Below are positions 33,662-45,884 of a DNA stretch of 64,000 nucleotides, piece by piece. The notes beneath the pieces were generated by a model, which was given only the letters and a program-made list of their open reading frames with translations, did no database searches and was not told the origin of the DNA. Origin of the DNA: Podocnemis expansa (taxonomy: Eukaryota; Chordata; Testudines; Podocnemididae); assembly GCA_007922195.1 (NCBI GenBank), contig ML682031.1, forward strand, positions 434,001 to 498,000. Direction: 5' to 3'. The first letter of the stretch is position 1. Every line of letters begins with the position of its first letter. The position numbers and the translations under genes were made by a program.

Positions 33662-35754
33662 TTTACTTACACACATAAGCTGAATATAATATGGTGTTCA
33701 ATAATTTAGTACCATTTTGGATTATAGGATGAATGGTATGGAAGAACTTAAAAATCCCATAAAAAGATCAGAAACTAGAGGTATCAGGGCTTATCAACTG
33801 TGTCAATCATCAACATTTTATTACCACCCATAAGGCGTCCTGGCTATGACCTCATCTAAATGTACAGCACATTTTCTGTTTCTATGGCTTCTCTACTGCC
33901 CAATTATTCTAATTAATACACTGTGCAGAAGCCTGCATCTGTTTTGTGACAAGACTATGACTTAGTATATTTGGTATTATTGTTTACAAGAAAATATCAA
34001 TTAAGTTTGTTGCTGTTATCAAGTTACACAAACACACACAGGCCCAAAAACAGTGTCCCCCTCACATGTCAAACACTTAGCCATCCTAGACAAAATCCTT
34101 CTCTTGACCTTACTACACAAACACAAAGAGTAAAAGCAGGATATTAACATCAGAAATGGCTATTCCAAATGGCTCCCTATATAATGTAATTCTTCAAATG
34201 TACTCTTCCAACCTAAGAGCCACATGAGCAATTGTCGGAGTTCTCAGACAGGGTGTGCAGCTAACACACTTTACCGATGACAAATACAGAGTCAGATAAT
34301 TGGGCAGACAAAATTGGCTCACAGATAGGCGCCAACCATTTTACTTCCTCCATTACGTGTCTGCTGTGGAGCTAGGCAACAGTCTCTGAAATTTGCAGCT
34401 CTGGCCCCTCTGAAATGAAATAAAACAAAAAATCCTGTTCTACAAGATAATTCCATTTTGTGGGACCAGGAGCTTTTCCATTCACCTTTAATGTTTTGGA
34501 AATGTCTACAAATTAGAGAACGTATAGTTACCATCTGCGGACAATTTAGAACAGAAGCACTGCTTTTGAAGGATGGATAAAAGCTGAAAATGTAAAAAAG
34601 TGTTTGTTGCAGAGGTCAAGAGTCTGTTATACGCATTTGAGAACTATCATATTTGTGTGGTAAGGTATATGTAGTTTCTGTTGCTTTATGTTAACTGACT
34701 GAATTAATAAGAAATGTATTTGAGCAATCTTAACTGTAAATAAAGTTCTTTGTATGGGAAATTCCACTGTTTTCAAGTTATCAAAAGAACATTAAAAAGC
34801 TTTGGAATGTACCTATGTTGTGGAGCTGGGCATCCCTGCTCTGTTACAGTAGGTCTGTGCGCACTTGTGTGTTGCATATGTTTATTGGGGAAAGCATGGG
34901 TAGATGGGTTAGGGTAGAGGAGGAGAAGGTAGTGGATAAGCAGGCTTTTGTTTCATGATGACAGTATTACATTTTAAGTATGTAATTTTAACATGGAGGA
35001 AAGACTGTTCTCTTCTGTTTAGGTGTTCATCGTCAATCTTTAAACATCAAAGATGCTGCTCCTCCTCCCTGACTGCTGTTTGACCCCTGTTGCTTTTAAG
35101 TAACTGATGTGAGGGGTCAGGAAGATGTAGTGACAGAGACTGAGTTGTCAGAGAAATGGGGGGGTGGATTGATTTTAAACCAGTGATTTTAATCACTGAT
35201 TTAACGATGACCTAAATTATTGATTTTCAACTTGTTTTACACCCACACTTCTTTTAATTATTATTTATAGGGTATTTACGCATATAGCAACCTATAAGAA
35301 CCACTTTGGGAAAAAATTATAGAGGTGTATTGTTGCTAAACATCAAAACACGCTTATGTGCAACTAAATATAGCTTTTACACTATTCAGTTCTGTTTTCT
35401 GCAAACTAGAAGACATACTATATCTATACACATTTATTTAATCAATTATAATGCTTAACATAAATTTTATACACACAAAGAGCCAGAAGTGTGTAACTTA
35501 AGCCATTACATAGCTATAACATTCATTCTTCATTTTTACATTTAGTTTATGTTAGAAAATGGTGAATGATGCATTTCTTATTTACTAGAAGATTAATTTT
35601 TACTTGTAATTTGTGTCGAGCTGCCTTTGAGGGGAAATTGGAACTTAACTAAAAATGCACAAAAAGAGCATTTTAAGATGACTTAATTCCACTAATAAAA
35701 TTAACCTTAAGTATACTGGATATGTAAGAAAAATCAGTAAATGTATCAAACACA
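33662..35754. other. Intronic sequence, one possible dispersed repeat
   Basis: The part at about 35160-35240 (GATTTTAAACCAGTGATTTT, AATCACTGATTTAACG) resembles a turtle AT-rich repeat with alternating ATTTAAATC motifs. Its boundaries are unclear. Nothing else was recognised. Confidence 0.45.
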
Positions 35755-36020
35755 AAACACAGGGCTGCAAGAAACCTCAAGAAGTCATGAAGACCAGCCC
35801 CCTACACTGTAGCAGGATGAAGTAAACCTAGATCAACTCTCATAGGCATTTGTTCAAACTTTTTTTTAAAACTAATCAATGGATGAGATTCCACAGGCCT
35901 CTTGGAAGCCTATTCTAGATCTCAGAATATTCTAAGCTCTATTTTAACTCCCTAGAGTTAGAAAGTTTTTCCTAACATCTAATCTCAATTAAAATGGTTT
36001 ACATTTAAAACTAACTTTTT
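35755..36020 (-). mobile_element. CR1 3' end, antisense
   Basis: CACAGGGCTGCAAGAAACCT, GAGATTCCACAGGCCTCTTG and AGAAAGTTTTTCCTAACATC form the reversed, decayed CR1 3' region. The open frame is lost. Confidence 0.7.
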
Positions 36021-36189
36021 TTTTTATTAAACTAAGGAGATAGTTACAGCAATTAATAAATTGGATTGATTGTTTTTGGTCACCATGACCTTCAAGATTT
36101 TAGAACTAGTAGATTTAATCCTATCCCACCTATTTTGTTTTTTTTTAATTCATAGATTGGAAAAAGAAAAGAATGGATTATCTACGTTT

Positions 36190-38870
36190 CATAACTGTTG
36201 TTTTTTAAGATGTGTTGCTCATGTCTATTCTCAGTTAAACCAGCATGCATGCCTCATACACCAGTACCAGAATTTTTTCCCTTGGGATATCCCTAGAGCC
36301 AGTTTGTGTATGCACCAACACGTAGGGCCTGCCAGCTTGTAGGGTACAAATATATGATGTATGTTTGTATAAGTATTTAGGCCTGTGTATTGGCTTGAGA
36401 TGGCATTCTGGGCCTATGGGTCTGCCTGAACACCTTTGAGCCACACGTTAGCAAAGAAAAACAGTGTTTTCCTCTTTCGTGTCTGCTTAATAGTGAGTTG
36501 GACTTAACGTCTTTGAGTAACCCCAAAGGAGCCAATTCTCCAAGTTCAGGGAAGGCTGAGGTATTCTGCCACCAGCACTGTGCATCTGGTGAACACGTGT
36601 GGTGCAGATGAGTGGCCAAAGGGGAGCACCACCACAAACTGATGGTGCTGCCAGCTGACCACGAAGCATAGGGACCTCATAAGGCCATGGAAGACGAAGA
36701 AATGGAAATAGGCATCCTTGAAATTGAGGGTGGTTTACCAAACACCTGAATCTCCTCTATGCTGGTCCCAAAACCTCCACAGCTGCTGGGATGTGAAATG
36801 CCTTCTGGTGAAGGATGGACTGTGTAGACCCATAGAATGTAAGGTAGCCTTTGAGTCCTTCAGACCATGCAGCCTGGAGTCCACCTGGTTGGCAAACAGG
36901 GCTACCCTATTAAAGGGAGGTTCCTGGATGGATTGTTGGACCTAAAGTGAGAGGCCCGACAATTGGAACCACAATGCCTTCCCACTGACACCCCAGATGT
37001 CATGTTTCTGAATGCTGATTGTTGCATCTGGGGCTGCCTGCTAAAACAGCTCCAACAGCCTCAAATTTCTGTTACAAGGTTTGTGGCAGGGAGTCTGAAA
37101 AGCCCTCCAATGATTGCCAGATGTTAAAATCACATCTGCTCAGCAGGGCATGCTGCTTAGATACAGCCAGTTACAGGCTTGCCATGGAATACACTTTTCA
37201 CCCAAAAAGTCCAAGCTTTTTTGTATCTTTATATTTTGGGATGGAAGTCACCTGCCCTTTCCTGTCCCTTTCATTATCTTCTGCTACTATTTATGACCCT
37301 GGAGAGAGATGGGTGTAGACGTACATTTGGGGGTCAGAGTGTGGAACCAAGGGTCTTTGCAAGTTTCACCTCACCTTCATGGACCAGGCAGGTAACACTG
37401 GATGGGGTTGCCATTACCAGGATGCCAGACAGATCACTCATGGGTTCTTTTTGCTCCTCCACCTTGAGCCTATATTCAACACCAGCTGACTGAGCAGCTC
37501 CTGGCAAGCCCTGAAGTCATCAGCTAAAATCATAGTGCTAGGTCCTGCCACAGCTTTGTTGGGAGAGGAGGCAGTGGCTGATGGGGCAGAGAATCAGGGT
37601 CATCTTCTCTAGCCAGGGTAACACCTTCTCGATCTGCTGAAGGGCCTTCTTCCTGGTTAGATCCCACCATCTAGGGTCAGTGCCAGAAGAACAGCCATCA
37701 ATGACAGAGGCAACAAGTCTCCAGAAAGGGAATGTCCTTGGAAATCCATGGTCATAGACAAACTCCACAGATTCCAAAAATGGCCATGGCCTTAACTTTT
37801 GACCCTGCAGCCATATTCCCACTTGGGGTGCCAAAGGGCAGCCTGCAGTTATGTCAGCAAACTGTCTTTTGGGCAGGATCACTTCCTCCCAAACCAAGTC
37901 CAAACTGCATGTCAGTGAACAGGGAGGTGCCAAAATGGTCACCTTTCAGCACCATGGCAAGGGCGTGGTTTTCCAATGCTGGAGAGATGTAGTGGAAACC
38001 TGACAGTCTCACAACTGACTCTTGTCCTTGTGCTTCCTATATGGGCTCAAAGACCAGAGCTGGGAAGATGGACATCTATGCCAGGAGCCCAAGGACTGGT
38101 GCCAGCACTCAGGCAACCAACAGCATTCCAGAAATTAGTGTTTTCCCTCTGCAGCTGGGTGCCAAAGGACCAGAGACCAGAGTCAGGAGCATGACTACCC
38201 ACTGTGTCGTTCCACAGACTGGTACCTTGGGTCCAGAGACTGCTGGTGGATTGGAGACCAATGCCAGGGAGCACTTCAGAGGTCTCATCATAAGCTTCTC
38301 CCTTAATGGCACCACGAACCAAGACAATACTTGGTCCCTGTGCCAGGACCTTCTTTCTTGAGGTGTCAGGAGCACTGGGATGGCCAAGAGGTCTTTCCCC
38401 TCCAGTATGATAGAAATCACTAGGTTCAAGAGCCCTTGCCACTTCCAGGAGTCATCAGTGGGTCCAGGTTAGGGTTCAAACCCAAGATAGGTGAGAATAT
38501 CCTGACGTTCCACAGGGGCAGGCAGCCAGATATGGTCTCACTTGGTCTCCTATACCTTTCCTGACCTTCCTCAGCACCAGTGAGCATCCTCATCCAGTCT
38601 ACACTGTCTTTGGTTTCTTCTTCAGCACCAGAGATGCTGATCATTGCCATGAAGATGATGATGATGTCAGAAACAGAGGGCACTCTGAGCCAAAGCTAAT
38701 GTATTTGGAGTCAAGTCGACCCAGCCCTGCTCCGATGCTGGTCTAAGTACCAACTCCATTAAACGTACCTTTAGTCTGATGTCTCAGTCCTTGGTACAGG
38801 ATGGGAAACTTTCACAAACCCTGCATTTCTCCCACACCTGAACCTCTCCCAAACACAACAGCTCTAGTGG
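36190..38870. mobile_element. Unclassified 2.7-kb block, probably a turtle mobile element
   Basis: The left edge reads TAACTGTTGTTTTTTAAGAT and GTGTTGCTCATGTCTATTC, a motif I recognise from repeated elements in turtle genomes. From there to about 38870 the sequence is GC-richer and CT/AG-skewed relative to the intron. It has many broken open frames on both strands, the largest being 134 codons on the minus strand at 37538-37942 and 131 codons at 38047-38442. None resembles a protein that I know. Recurrent GGTGCC/GGTACC-like words occur at 38090-38240. No matching inverted end was found at the right. Confidence 0.4.
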
Positions 38871-38960
38871 AGGCTGTTGGTTAGCACTGGCTTTTTAGAA
38901 GAAGGGCAAGGTTTGAAGCCCAGAGACTGGGCACATGCTATCCACCTAACCTTTAAAAAA

Positions 38961-38975
38961 TATATATATATATAT
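38961..38975. repeat. (TA)n simple repeat
   Basis: TATATATATATATAT following an A run. Confidence 0.9.
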
Positions 38976-39093
38976 GAAGAAACTAAATCCAGTAGGTTGG
39001 AGGAAACTTGCGAGAGCATAAGCATTCCAGCATCAAACACAGGCAGCAAGAATAAACTGAGAGGAAGGGTGGCCAGCAGCACTCTATATATTG

Positions 39094-39600
39094 TTAATAC
39101 TCATCTATAAACCGATCCGTATATAAGCCAATCCTCGGCTATCAACCCCAGAAAACCAAAAAACCTCATGACCTGCACGTAAGCCGCGGCTCAAAATCAG
39201 GGCCAACTCACCCCCTCCTTAACTACCCCCACCCTGCTGCCAGCTCCCTGCGCTGCCCCAATCCCCTCCCTAACCACTCCCCCTGCCCTGCCGCTGGATC
39301 CTAGCCTTACCCCCCCCACTCAGGGCCCCCCTACCTGGCTACTCTAGTGGCCATGCCACATGCTGGGGCTCCCACTCTGAGCATGCTGAGAGCATGCTCA
39401 GAACATGAGATTTCAAAACTCCCAGGCTGGACTGGGGCTGCTCCCTACTGCAGCTTTCTACTGGATTTTTTCTATTTCTGGCACACTCCAGCTTCCCGGT
39501 AATCTTGGGTATGAAACTGACTTGCGTGTAAGCTGAGTGCCTTTTTCAAAGGGGATTTCAATGAAGAAAATTCTAGGCTTATACGCAAGTATATACAGTA
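39094..39600. mobile_element. Inverted-terminus DNA element (GTATATAAGCC ends)
   Basis: The left end has TTAATACTCATCTATAAACC and CGTATATAAGCC. The right end has GGCTTATACGCAAGTATATA and CAGTA, the approximate complement. The interior is C-rich (39200-39330) and non-coding. This looks like a non-autonomous DNA transposon seen in turtles. A target duplication was not resolved. Confidence 0.6.
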
Positions 39601-40124
39601 CTAGTTCACATGCATGCCACTGCCAAGAGTCGGCTCTACAGTTTCACTTGGAGGTACAAATGTTGGCAGTAGCGCATGTGGCACATACACCTGATTGAGA
39701 ATGAACAAATCTAACTTAAAAAACACCACCAACCCAAAGCTTTCCAGGTTTTTCAACTGCCAGTGACTCTCTCAACTTTGAGTGAACTGGTCAATGATCT
39801 GAACAAGTTGAATAAACTGAACTGAAGAAAATAGTCTCTCTGCAACTCCATAAGAGGCACATGCTGTCAAAAGCTGGTTTAGCACTTAATAAAAAACCTC
39901 TGGCTCCTGGTGCTTAGCCAGCAACTTCCACCACTTTAGTGGTCTGACAGGCTTTGAAACTTCAGCAGCTAACCAATACCACTTGAATATATTTTTGTTA
40001 AAGTCATTAAATTAAATATATTATAGTAATTTTATGCCTTGATACAGATTATTAATTTCAAATTTAATTTTCAAAACATGTTTATGTTTTAAAAGTGAAC
40101 TTTATTTAATTTAAATATTTGGTT
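39601..40124. other. Intronic sequence, nothing recognised
   Basis: AT-rich towards 40020-40120. No named repeat or exon was seen. Confidence 0.5.
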
Positions 40125-40215
40125 AGGTTTTATTACAGAAGTGGGTGGGTGAGGTTCTGTGGCCGACATTGTGCAGGAGGTCAGATTACATGATCATATT
40201 CTGGCCTTAGAGTCT
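40125..40215 (+). mobile_element. CR1-family 3' tail
   Basis: AGAAGTGGGTGGGTGAGGTT, CTGTGGCCGACATTGTGCAG and GAGGTCAGATTACATGATCA belong to the same subfamily as 17225-17510. Confidence 0.7.
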
Positions 40216-40479
40216 AAAAAGCATAGACTTTTATCCATCCTGGAAACAAAACTTCCATTTCTGAAAAATAGACAGCTTCTCCATCAGACAGATTTCCTAA
40301 GGTTTGGAAGAGCTAAACCTCAGTTTGATGGACCCTTTTTAGGTCTGCTCACGATAGCAGACATAAGTGAAGAGGTAAAAAGGCCACATGGGTGAGGCGC
40401 TAGTAACGGCAGAAGCTGGAGAACCAAGACATCAAATATGACAGGGAGGCATAACTTGAAAGAGCTGCACATTTTCATA

Positions 40480-40800
40480 TTTGATTAAGCTATTAATACC
40501 CTGCTTTTAGTGGAAAACTGAAGGCAGTCTTAATTCAGAGCCGCTGGGCACCTTCATAATTAAACACATGCAACAGAAAATTTATAAGCCCAGGCACAAA
40601 ATCTATTCACCTGCCATTACCATGACAACAAAAAAGCCAAATAATAATTTAGTCATCCATCAAAAGAAGAAAAAGATTGTTTGGCCCAAGCAAGCACAAT
40701 TTTACAACACTGAATTAAATAGTTAAGGTTAGACAGATATCACATACATCAGAAAATATAAATAAAATGTATGTAATAAGAAAAGATTAAGTAAATTCAT
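40480..40800. other. Possible conserved non-coding element
   Basis: Repeat-free, AT-rich and of even complexity, with several homeodomain-type words (TTGATTAAGC, TATTAATACC, CATAATTAAACAC) and CCATTACCATGACAAC. This composition is typical of conserved intronic regulatory elements. Conservation itself cannot be seen from one sequence. Confidence 0.3.
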
Positions 40801-40959
40801 TTGCAGAATTTTAGACTGTTCACCTTGATGACACTCAACAATGTTTTGCATTGAGCAAAAAGGTTTTTCATGCTTTTCCTAATATCAAGTGCCTTCTGAT
40901 GACATTATGACATGGGCTGACTGAAAGCTTCCACCTGGCACTCTCTGTGACAGTCATCA

Positions 40960-41125
40960 TTTTTGCTAACTAACTAGAATGCAACCTTCTCCACACTAAA
41001 CACTTCCCATCCTTTCCAACTCTCCTTGCAGTCAAGTCCCCTGAAGTCTCTAGTCATTTTTAATTGCCCTTTCTCTGGACCTTTTCTAAATCTCTTAGGC
41101 CATTTTGAGACAAGGTGACCCAACA
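40960..41125 (-). mobile_element. CR1 3' region fragment, antisense
   Basis: CTTCTCCACACTAAACACTT, AGTCATTTTTAATTGCCCTT and TCTCTGGACCTTTTCTAAAT correspond to the reversed CR1 ORF2 end. Confidence 0.6.
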
Positions 41126-43550
41126 TTAATGTGGCGCAAGTTAAGAGAGAGAAAAAAAAGCATCAAAAACAATTCACTCCAAAGACATAAGTGAGAGGAG
41201 GTAGGGTCTTTTTAGACCCAGTGACCTAAACCAAACAAATATCTGCAATGTCAAAGGGCTGCTCAAACAGTTTGTCAATTCAAGTTCTCAGAATCCACTC
41301 ACAAAGAAATAAAGTAAATATGTTGACAGAATGTGACACATGCCCTGAAGCAACCTGTATTGTCTAGGCAAGAATGAATCCATAGGAAGTGACTGCTGAC
41401 ACTTACATGAGGTCACCAGTGGTAATCCATGCACTTTACCAATGATCATGTCCCTTTGCTTTGTTCAGGGTGATTTGATGTTTTGTTTTTGTTGTTGAAG
41501 CATCAGCAATAAGAATAAGTAAGGACTCTGAAGGAAAGGGCTACATGACTTCTAGTCAGAGGATTTAGTAATGAGATAGTCAATATACCTATTCACAGTA
41601 AGCCAGATCTTCAATTGAAATAAATCCTCATAGCTCAGTTGAAAACAAATAAAGTACAGACACCCCAAGAATCTCGCCAAACATCTTTGCCCATTCACTG
41701 TAATGTTACCTGACTTCTCTAACTAAAACACATAAAATGCTATGACTTTCATTATACCCTGTCCTTCATACCCAAGTCAAAGATTTCTGTAGCTACTATT
41801 AACAAACTTAATGAGCTGTTCACTAACAAGAGCGCTTGCTCCACAAAACAATTGCTGAAGGGCACATGAACTGCTAGAAATAAAAAACCAATTACTGTTC
41901 TGAACACCAGCAATAGTCTCAGAAGAGAGTCTAGCTTCAGAAAAGCCAAGATCAATTCCAACAACATGGAGAGTCCACGGTAATTTTATGCAACTACACT
42001 GAAGTCTACACTTTTGACGATTTCTATACTGCTTGAGCAGCTAACTACTAGAAACCACCTATTGTCCCTTAGTAGTTTGTGGTGCCCTCAAACTGCTGAT
42101 GTCCCCTGGAAGTGAATGCAGGGGAGACTGAGACTGAGGTGTATCATGGTCAACGAACAGAGGAAACATGTCTCTTCTATCACATATACACGCTAAATTA
42201 CCTGCATCTAGTAATATACAAATTGCTTTTATAAATTAAGCATTCTGCAAAGCTTTTTGATTTAATAGTTCAGAACAGTAAAAAAGACAGTCACATATGG
42301 AATTTATAGAGTTTACTATGCTAGGCTAATGATCATCAGAAAAATAAAATATTCAAACAGTGAAACTGAAGCACTATACCCCTTCATAATCCGAACTGTG
42401 GCACTGTCAAATTAGGAAACTCCAGGGCTGTGGTCCAACAGTACAACTTTCTCTCATGGATGTGGGAGTTCCTAAAGGAATAGGTCTAGAATTTCCAAAC
42501 ACAGACTGTTTAGCCTCCAGCTCAACTGGAAGGAGACATCATACCAGCCAATCTTCCAAAAGCCATCACCCACCCTTGGAAAAAGAGAGATTGCAAGTTA
42601 TGTGCACATCTAATGCACTTAGTGCAAGCTGCCCATAAGAAACTACATTATATAAATTCAGACCCTTCGGGCTTCTCTCTGTCATCTTTTATTAGTCATT
42701 TTATTTGCCAGTAGCAATGTTTTTTATAGATGTCCTCTACGTTCTGTAGCTGAAGACTGAAAATGAACTCAGCAATATGAAAGAGACCAAGAAGCATTCA
42801 TATCTGATTCTAGCTTTAAGTTAAAAAGATGTACTAAAAAATATTTCACCTGCCAAGTCCTGCGGTCAAGAACCTACCATCACTGAAAACCTTATTAATA
42901 TTTAAACAGTGTTGAGAGGTACACTTTACCCATCTTTAACTTTTTTAAAGAATTTGACTCTTGTAAGGGAAACAGAACCTTTGGCGTTTAAGACACACAC
43001 CATCACTGATTCTTGATTTAAAATGCAGGTAATTTGTCTAGGTTGACTGGCTTCTCCCAACTCTTTATATGTTATTTCTGTTAATTGGGGCTCTTACATT
43101 TTATTGCATTTAGGTCTTTTAAAGATTTTAAATTAACCCTTTAAAAAGCTGGAGATCTCTTTTTGAAAACTTTGCATACCATTCTGTTCATTAACAATTC
43201 TGACTCTGTCCATATTGGAGGGTGAGTCTTCCACCATTTTTTATACTTTTTGGAAGTCTACATGGAAACAAAACCCATGTGTCTCAAGAGCTCACTAGCT
43301 TCTGCTGCTGATTCTTTCCTATCAATATTTACAAAGCCATGTGCAATTACCCAGATCTTTGGTTACATTATCATGACTGAAAATGTATTGGGACTTAGGA
43401 TCCCAAGGCACTTCTTTAGAATTTGGAGATTACTCCTGTAGCCAAAGGACTGCTAGCGTTTCTGAAGTGGTTGCCTTGGAATACAAACACACAGTTTACA
43501 TCTGTAGCACATATCAGTACTCCGTGCCTCAGCATTTGAAATATGCCTAC
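41126..43550. other. Intronic sequence just downstream of exon B, nothing recognised
   Basis: About 2.4 kb without a named repeat or exon-like frame, the longest repeat-poor stretch in this intron. Confidence 0.5.
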
Positions 43551-43794
43551 CTAGGCTGGTTTTCCTGGGAAATGCTCTCTCCTTTCTGGTAGCCACTATC
43601 TGCCACCTGTGTTGTGGACCTCTTCACGATCTGCTTGAGCTCTTGTTCCAGACGATCCTTGATGGCCTTCACTGTCTCAGGAATTTTTTTCAGTTTGGCC
43701 AGGCCTTTGATGAGTACCCCCATGAAGACAGCACTGTTCTCCTCTGGATAAAGCTCCATGTCTTCTTTAATCTCCAGTACACTCACATCTCGCA
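43551..43794 (-). CDS. EXOC4: EXOC4 coding exon B (about residues 255-335)
   Basis: Minus-strand reading starts with TG completing a valine codon, then runs through [40 protein letters not shown] and [20 protein letters not shown] to [20 protein letters not shown]. It ends with AG, which becomes arginine with the first G of exon C. This is the highly conserved Sec8 core region with the [10 protein letters not shown] and [17 protein letters not shown] blocks. The acceptor is TGATTTCAG (AG at 43796-43795) and the donor is CCTAG|GTAGGC (GT at 43550-43549). Length 244 equals 2 + 80 codons + 2, so no frameshift is present and no stop is seen. The exon lies 18,151 bp downstream of exon A in transcript order. 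The charged helical character fits the rod-like CATCHR architecture of exocyst subunits (family knowledge). Confidence 0.97.
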
Positions 43795-45319
43795 CTGAAA
43801 TCACATTATCCAACAAACAACGGTTTAGACCACTCAAATGAAAATCAGCTCCAAGCAAATACAACACTGCAACTGGCCTGTCACAGCAAAATTCTGCCTA
43901 TCTTGGATTAGTGCAAGAATTAACACTGGAACACAAACAAAATTGATTTCTTCATTATACACAAAACACAGCAGCCTGCAAAGTAGGCTAGTTCAAAAGT
44001 CAGAGGTCATATACAAAGAGTAAGCTACCTGCAAGTTCCAGGGTTTATTCTAAAGTGTAGCATGATTAACATATTCATAAAAAAGGAGCTTTATTAATAA
44101 TCATTTTAAGGCTACATAGATCAATGGAATCACAGGCTTGAACTGCCAACCCAGGTATCTTCATGTTTTACAGAACTGTGTTTTTTTTTTACACTGAGGA
44201 AAAAATTAGTTTAGCAAGAATGAACTCCTGATGAATTTGTGGAAGAGGACTTTTCCTTTTCCTCTTCACGTTAGAGTTTACAATCCAATATTATGATAGT
44301 TTGATGTTATCCTATTCTACTTTATTACTGCTGTCAAGAGACTGAAGAGATTAATCACACACTTCAATAAGAACTCTTTAGTAGGGTGTCTAAAGAGAAA
44401 AAGGATTGTGTTTGAAAAACTAGATGGAAAATTAAGGCTATTCTGGATACTGTACCCCTGAAATGACATGGAGTGTCTTGAAAAGAAATTGCTAAGAGAC
44501 TAAAAGTTCCAGGGTAGTGTGTTTTTCTTTTAAATATGCTCATTAAACAACATTCTTAATTTCCAGATATTAAACAGCAAGAAAAGGGTGTCTCTGTGTT
44601 GGAGACTGGGTGAAACACTTAAACAACATGCTCAATATGCAATGTCAGGTGAAAGTCTTGAAGGCAAATCCAATCAAAAGTATGTTGTAAAGAAATGCAT
44701 GGCCACATCACTTGTTAACAGCTGGATTAGAAGCATATAGACACCCATCAGAATTATACAGATAAAGAGATTCTAATCACATAATGGTTACAGATCCAGA
44801 GATTAGAGATTTAAACAGCTGTTTCATCCTGATGGTACTGAACCAAGTTCAGACTGCTAGTGAAAAATTACTCCAGTGACTTATCCTGCTCTATAATAAA
44901 CATTTACAAATAAGCTTCTAAAATCCCCCAAGAAGTTTCACTTAAACAACCAGAAAACTTCAAAAGCGACTTGGCAAAGAAGAGAGACTTCACACGACAA
45001 GGAACAGAGCTCTAGAGTTAGCCACAGAGGCGACAGCATCCATAACACAGGTCCATCAACAACTTAGTTTAAATGTCAGAACACAGAGTTCAAAACTAGA
45101 GTTTTCAGAAAAGAACCTTCGAAACAGGGGCCTCCTCACTGAAATCTTGTACTCCCACATCCATAGTAGCAACATTTAAGAAGTCTCTCTCATGAATTTA
45201 AGAAGTGAAAAAGGTTGCTTGCTGCTTTACAAACCAAGTAATGAAAACTGAAAAGCCAACGTGAAAGTAAGAAGCAACATAAACTGGGTGACAGAGGATG
45301 AATCACTTGATGATTTCAT
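43795..45319. other. Intronic sequence just upstream of exon B, nothing recognised
   Basis: Unique-looking sequence with a T9-10 run at about 44180. No exon-like frame or named repeat was seen. Confidence 0.5.
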
Positions 45320-45429
45320 ATTCTGTTAAAATTTCCTCTGAAGCACCTTGCACTGGCCACTATCAGAAGACAGGCTGTTTTGGTCTGATCCAGTATAGTC
45401 ACTCTTGCATTCTTATAACTATTACTATT
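45320..45429 (+). mobile_element. CR1/L2-type LINE 3' tail
   Basis: CCTCTGAAGCACCTTGCACT, GGCCACTATCAGAAGACAGG, TGGTCTGATCCAGTATAGTC and TGCATTCTTAT match the 3' terminus of the same LINE family as 50060-52745. Confidence 0.75.
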
Positions 45430-45437
45430 TTCTGTAG

Positions 45438-45876
45438 CAGTTGTTCCCAACCTGTGGTCCGCAGACCCTTGGGGGGGCCGCAGAGTGGCTCCAGGGAGTC
45501 CACAGACAGGCTGGGGCCAGATGCCACCAGGGTCTCCAGTTGCCACAGAGACCCAGGTTTCCAGTCAGTAGGGAGCTTCCCCCAAGCTGGGAGTTTTTAT
45601 AACTCCTGCCCTGTGGCCTGGGTGGGGTGGAGAATGGGCTGGCAGGCAGGGAGCACATGGTGGGGGGTGGGGAGCATGGCTGTGGCGGCTCCCAGCTCTC
45701 CAGGCAGTGGGAGGGGACCAGGGCTGTGGCAGCCCCTTCTCCCAGACAGGAGAGCAGCGAGGGCCACATTCTGCACATGGAGGCACTGCTGCTGTGACTT
45801 CCCCTGGGGGCTGCAACCTTTCCCCCCCCCCCCCCGAGAAGGCAGTCCCCAGACTTAAAAAGGTTGGGAACCCCTG
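45438..45876. mobile_element. hAT-type non-autonomous element with 8-bp target duplication
   Basis: The termini CAGTTGTTCCCAACC and (complemented) CAGGGGTTCCCAACC differ at two positions. The flanks TTCTGTAG (45430-45437) and TTCTATAG (45877-45884) match at 7 of 8 positions. The 439-bp interior is GC-rich with a C13-14 run near 45822. It carries overlapping open frames on both strands, up to 186 codons including the flank, which are compositional by-products and not genes. Confidence 0.88.
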
Positions 45877-45884
45877 TTCTATAG

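Larger units (their letters stand above)
33509..43550 (-). other. EXOC4: EXOC4 intron between exons B and C (10,042 bp)
   Basis: The intron is bounded by AG|GTAGGC at exon B and CCTTCCAG|G at exon C, and it interrupts an arginine codon after two bases. It contains a CR1 tail (35755-36020), an unclassified GC-richer block (36190-38870), an inverted-terminus element (39094-39600) and two further CR1 fragments. No extra exon was recognised. Confidence 0.93.

Noticed and set aside
37538..38442. Two minus-strand frames of more than 130 codons taken as possible exons of a nested gene
   Set aside because: Both lie in a block that appears to be repetitive, the frames overlap others on both strands, and no splice sites fit them.
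45298..45858. Longest open frame in the window (186 codons, plus strand), with overlapping long frames on the minus strand
   Set aside because: It spans a LINE tail and a GC-rich hAT-type element with terminal repeats and an 8-bp target duplication. The frames are compositional and match no protein.
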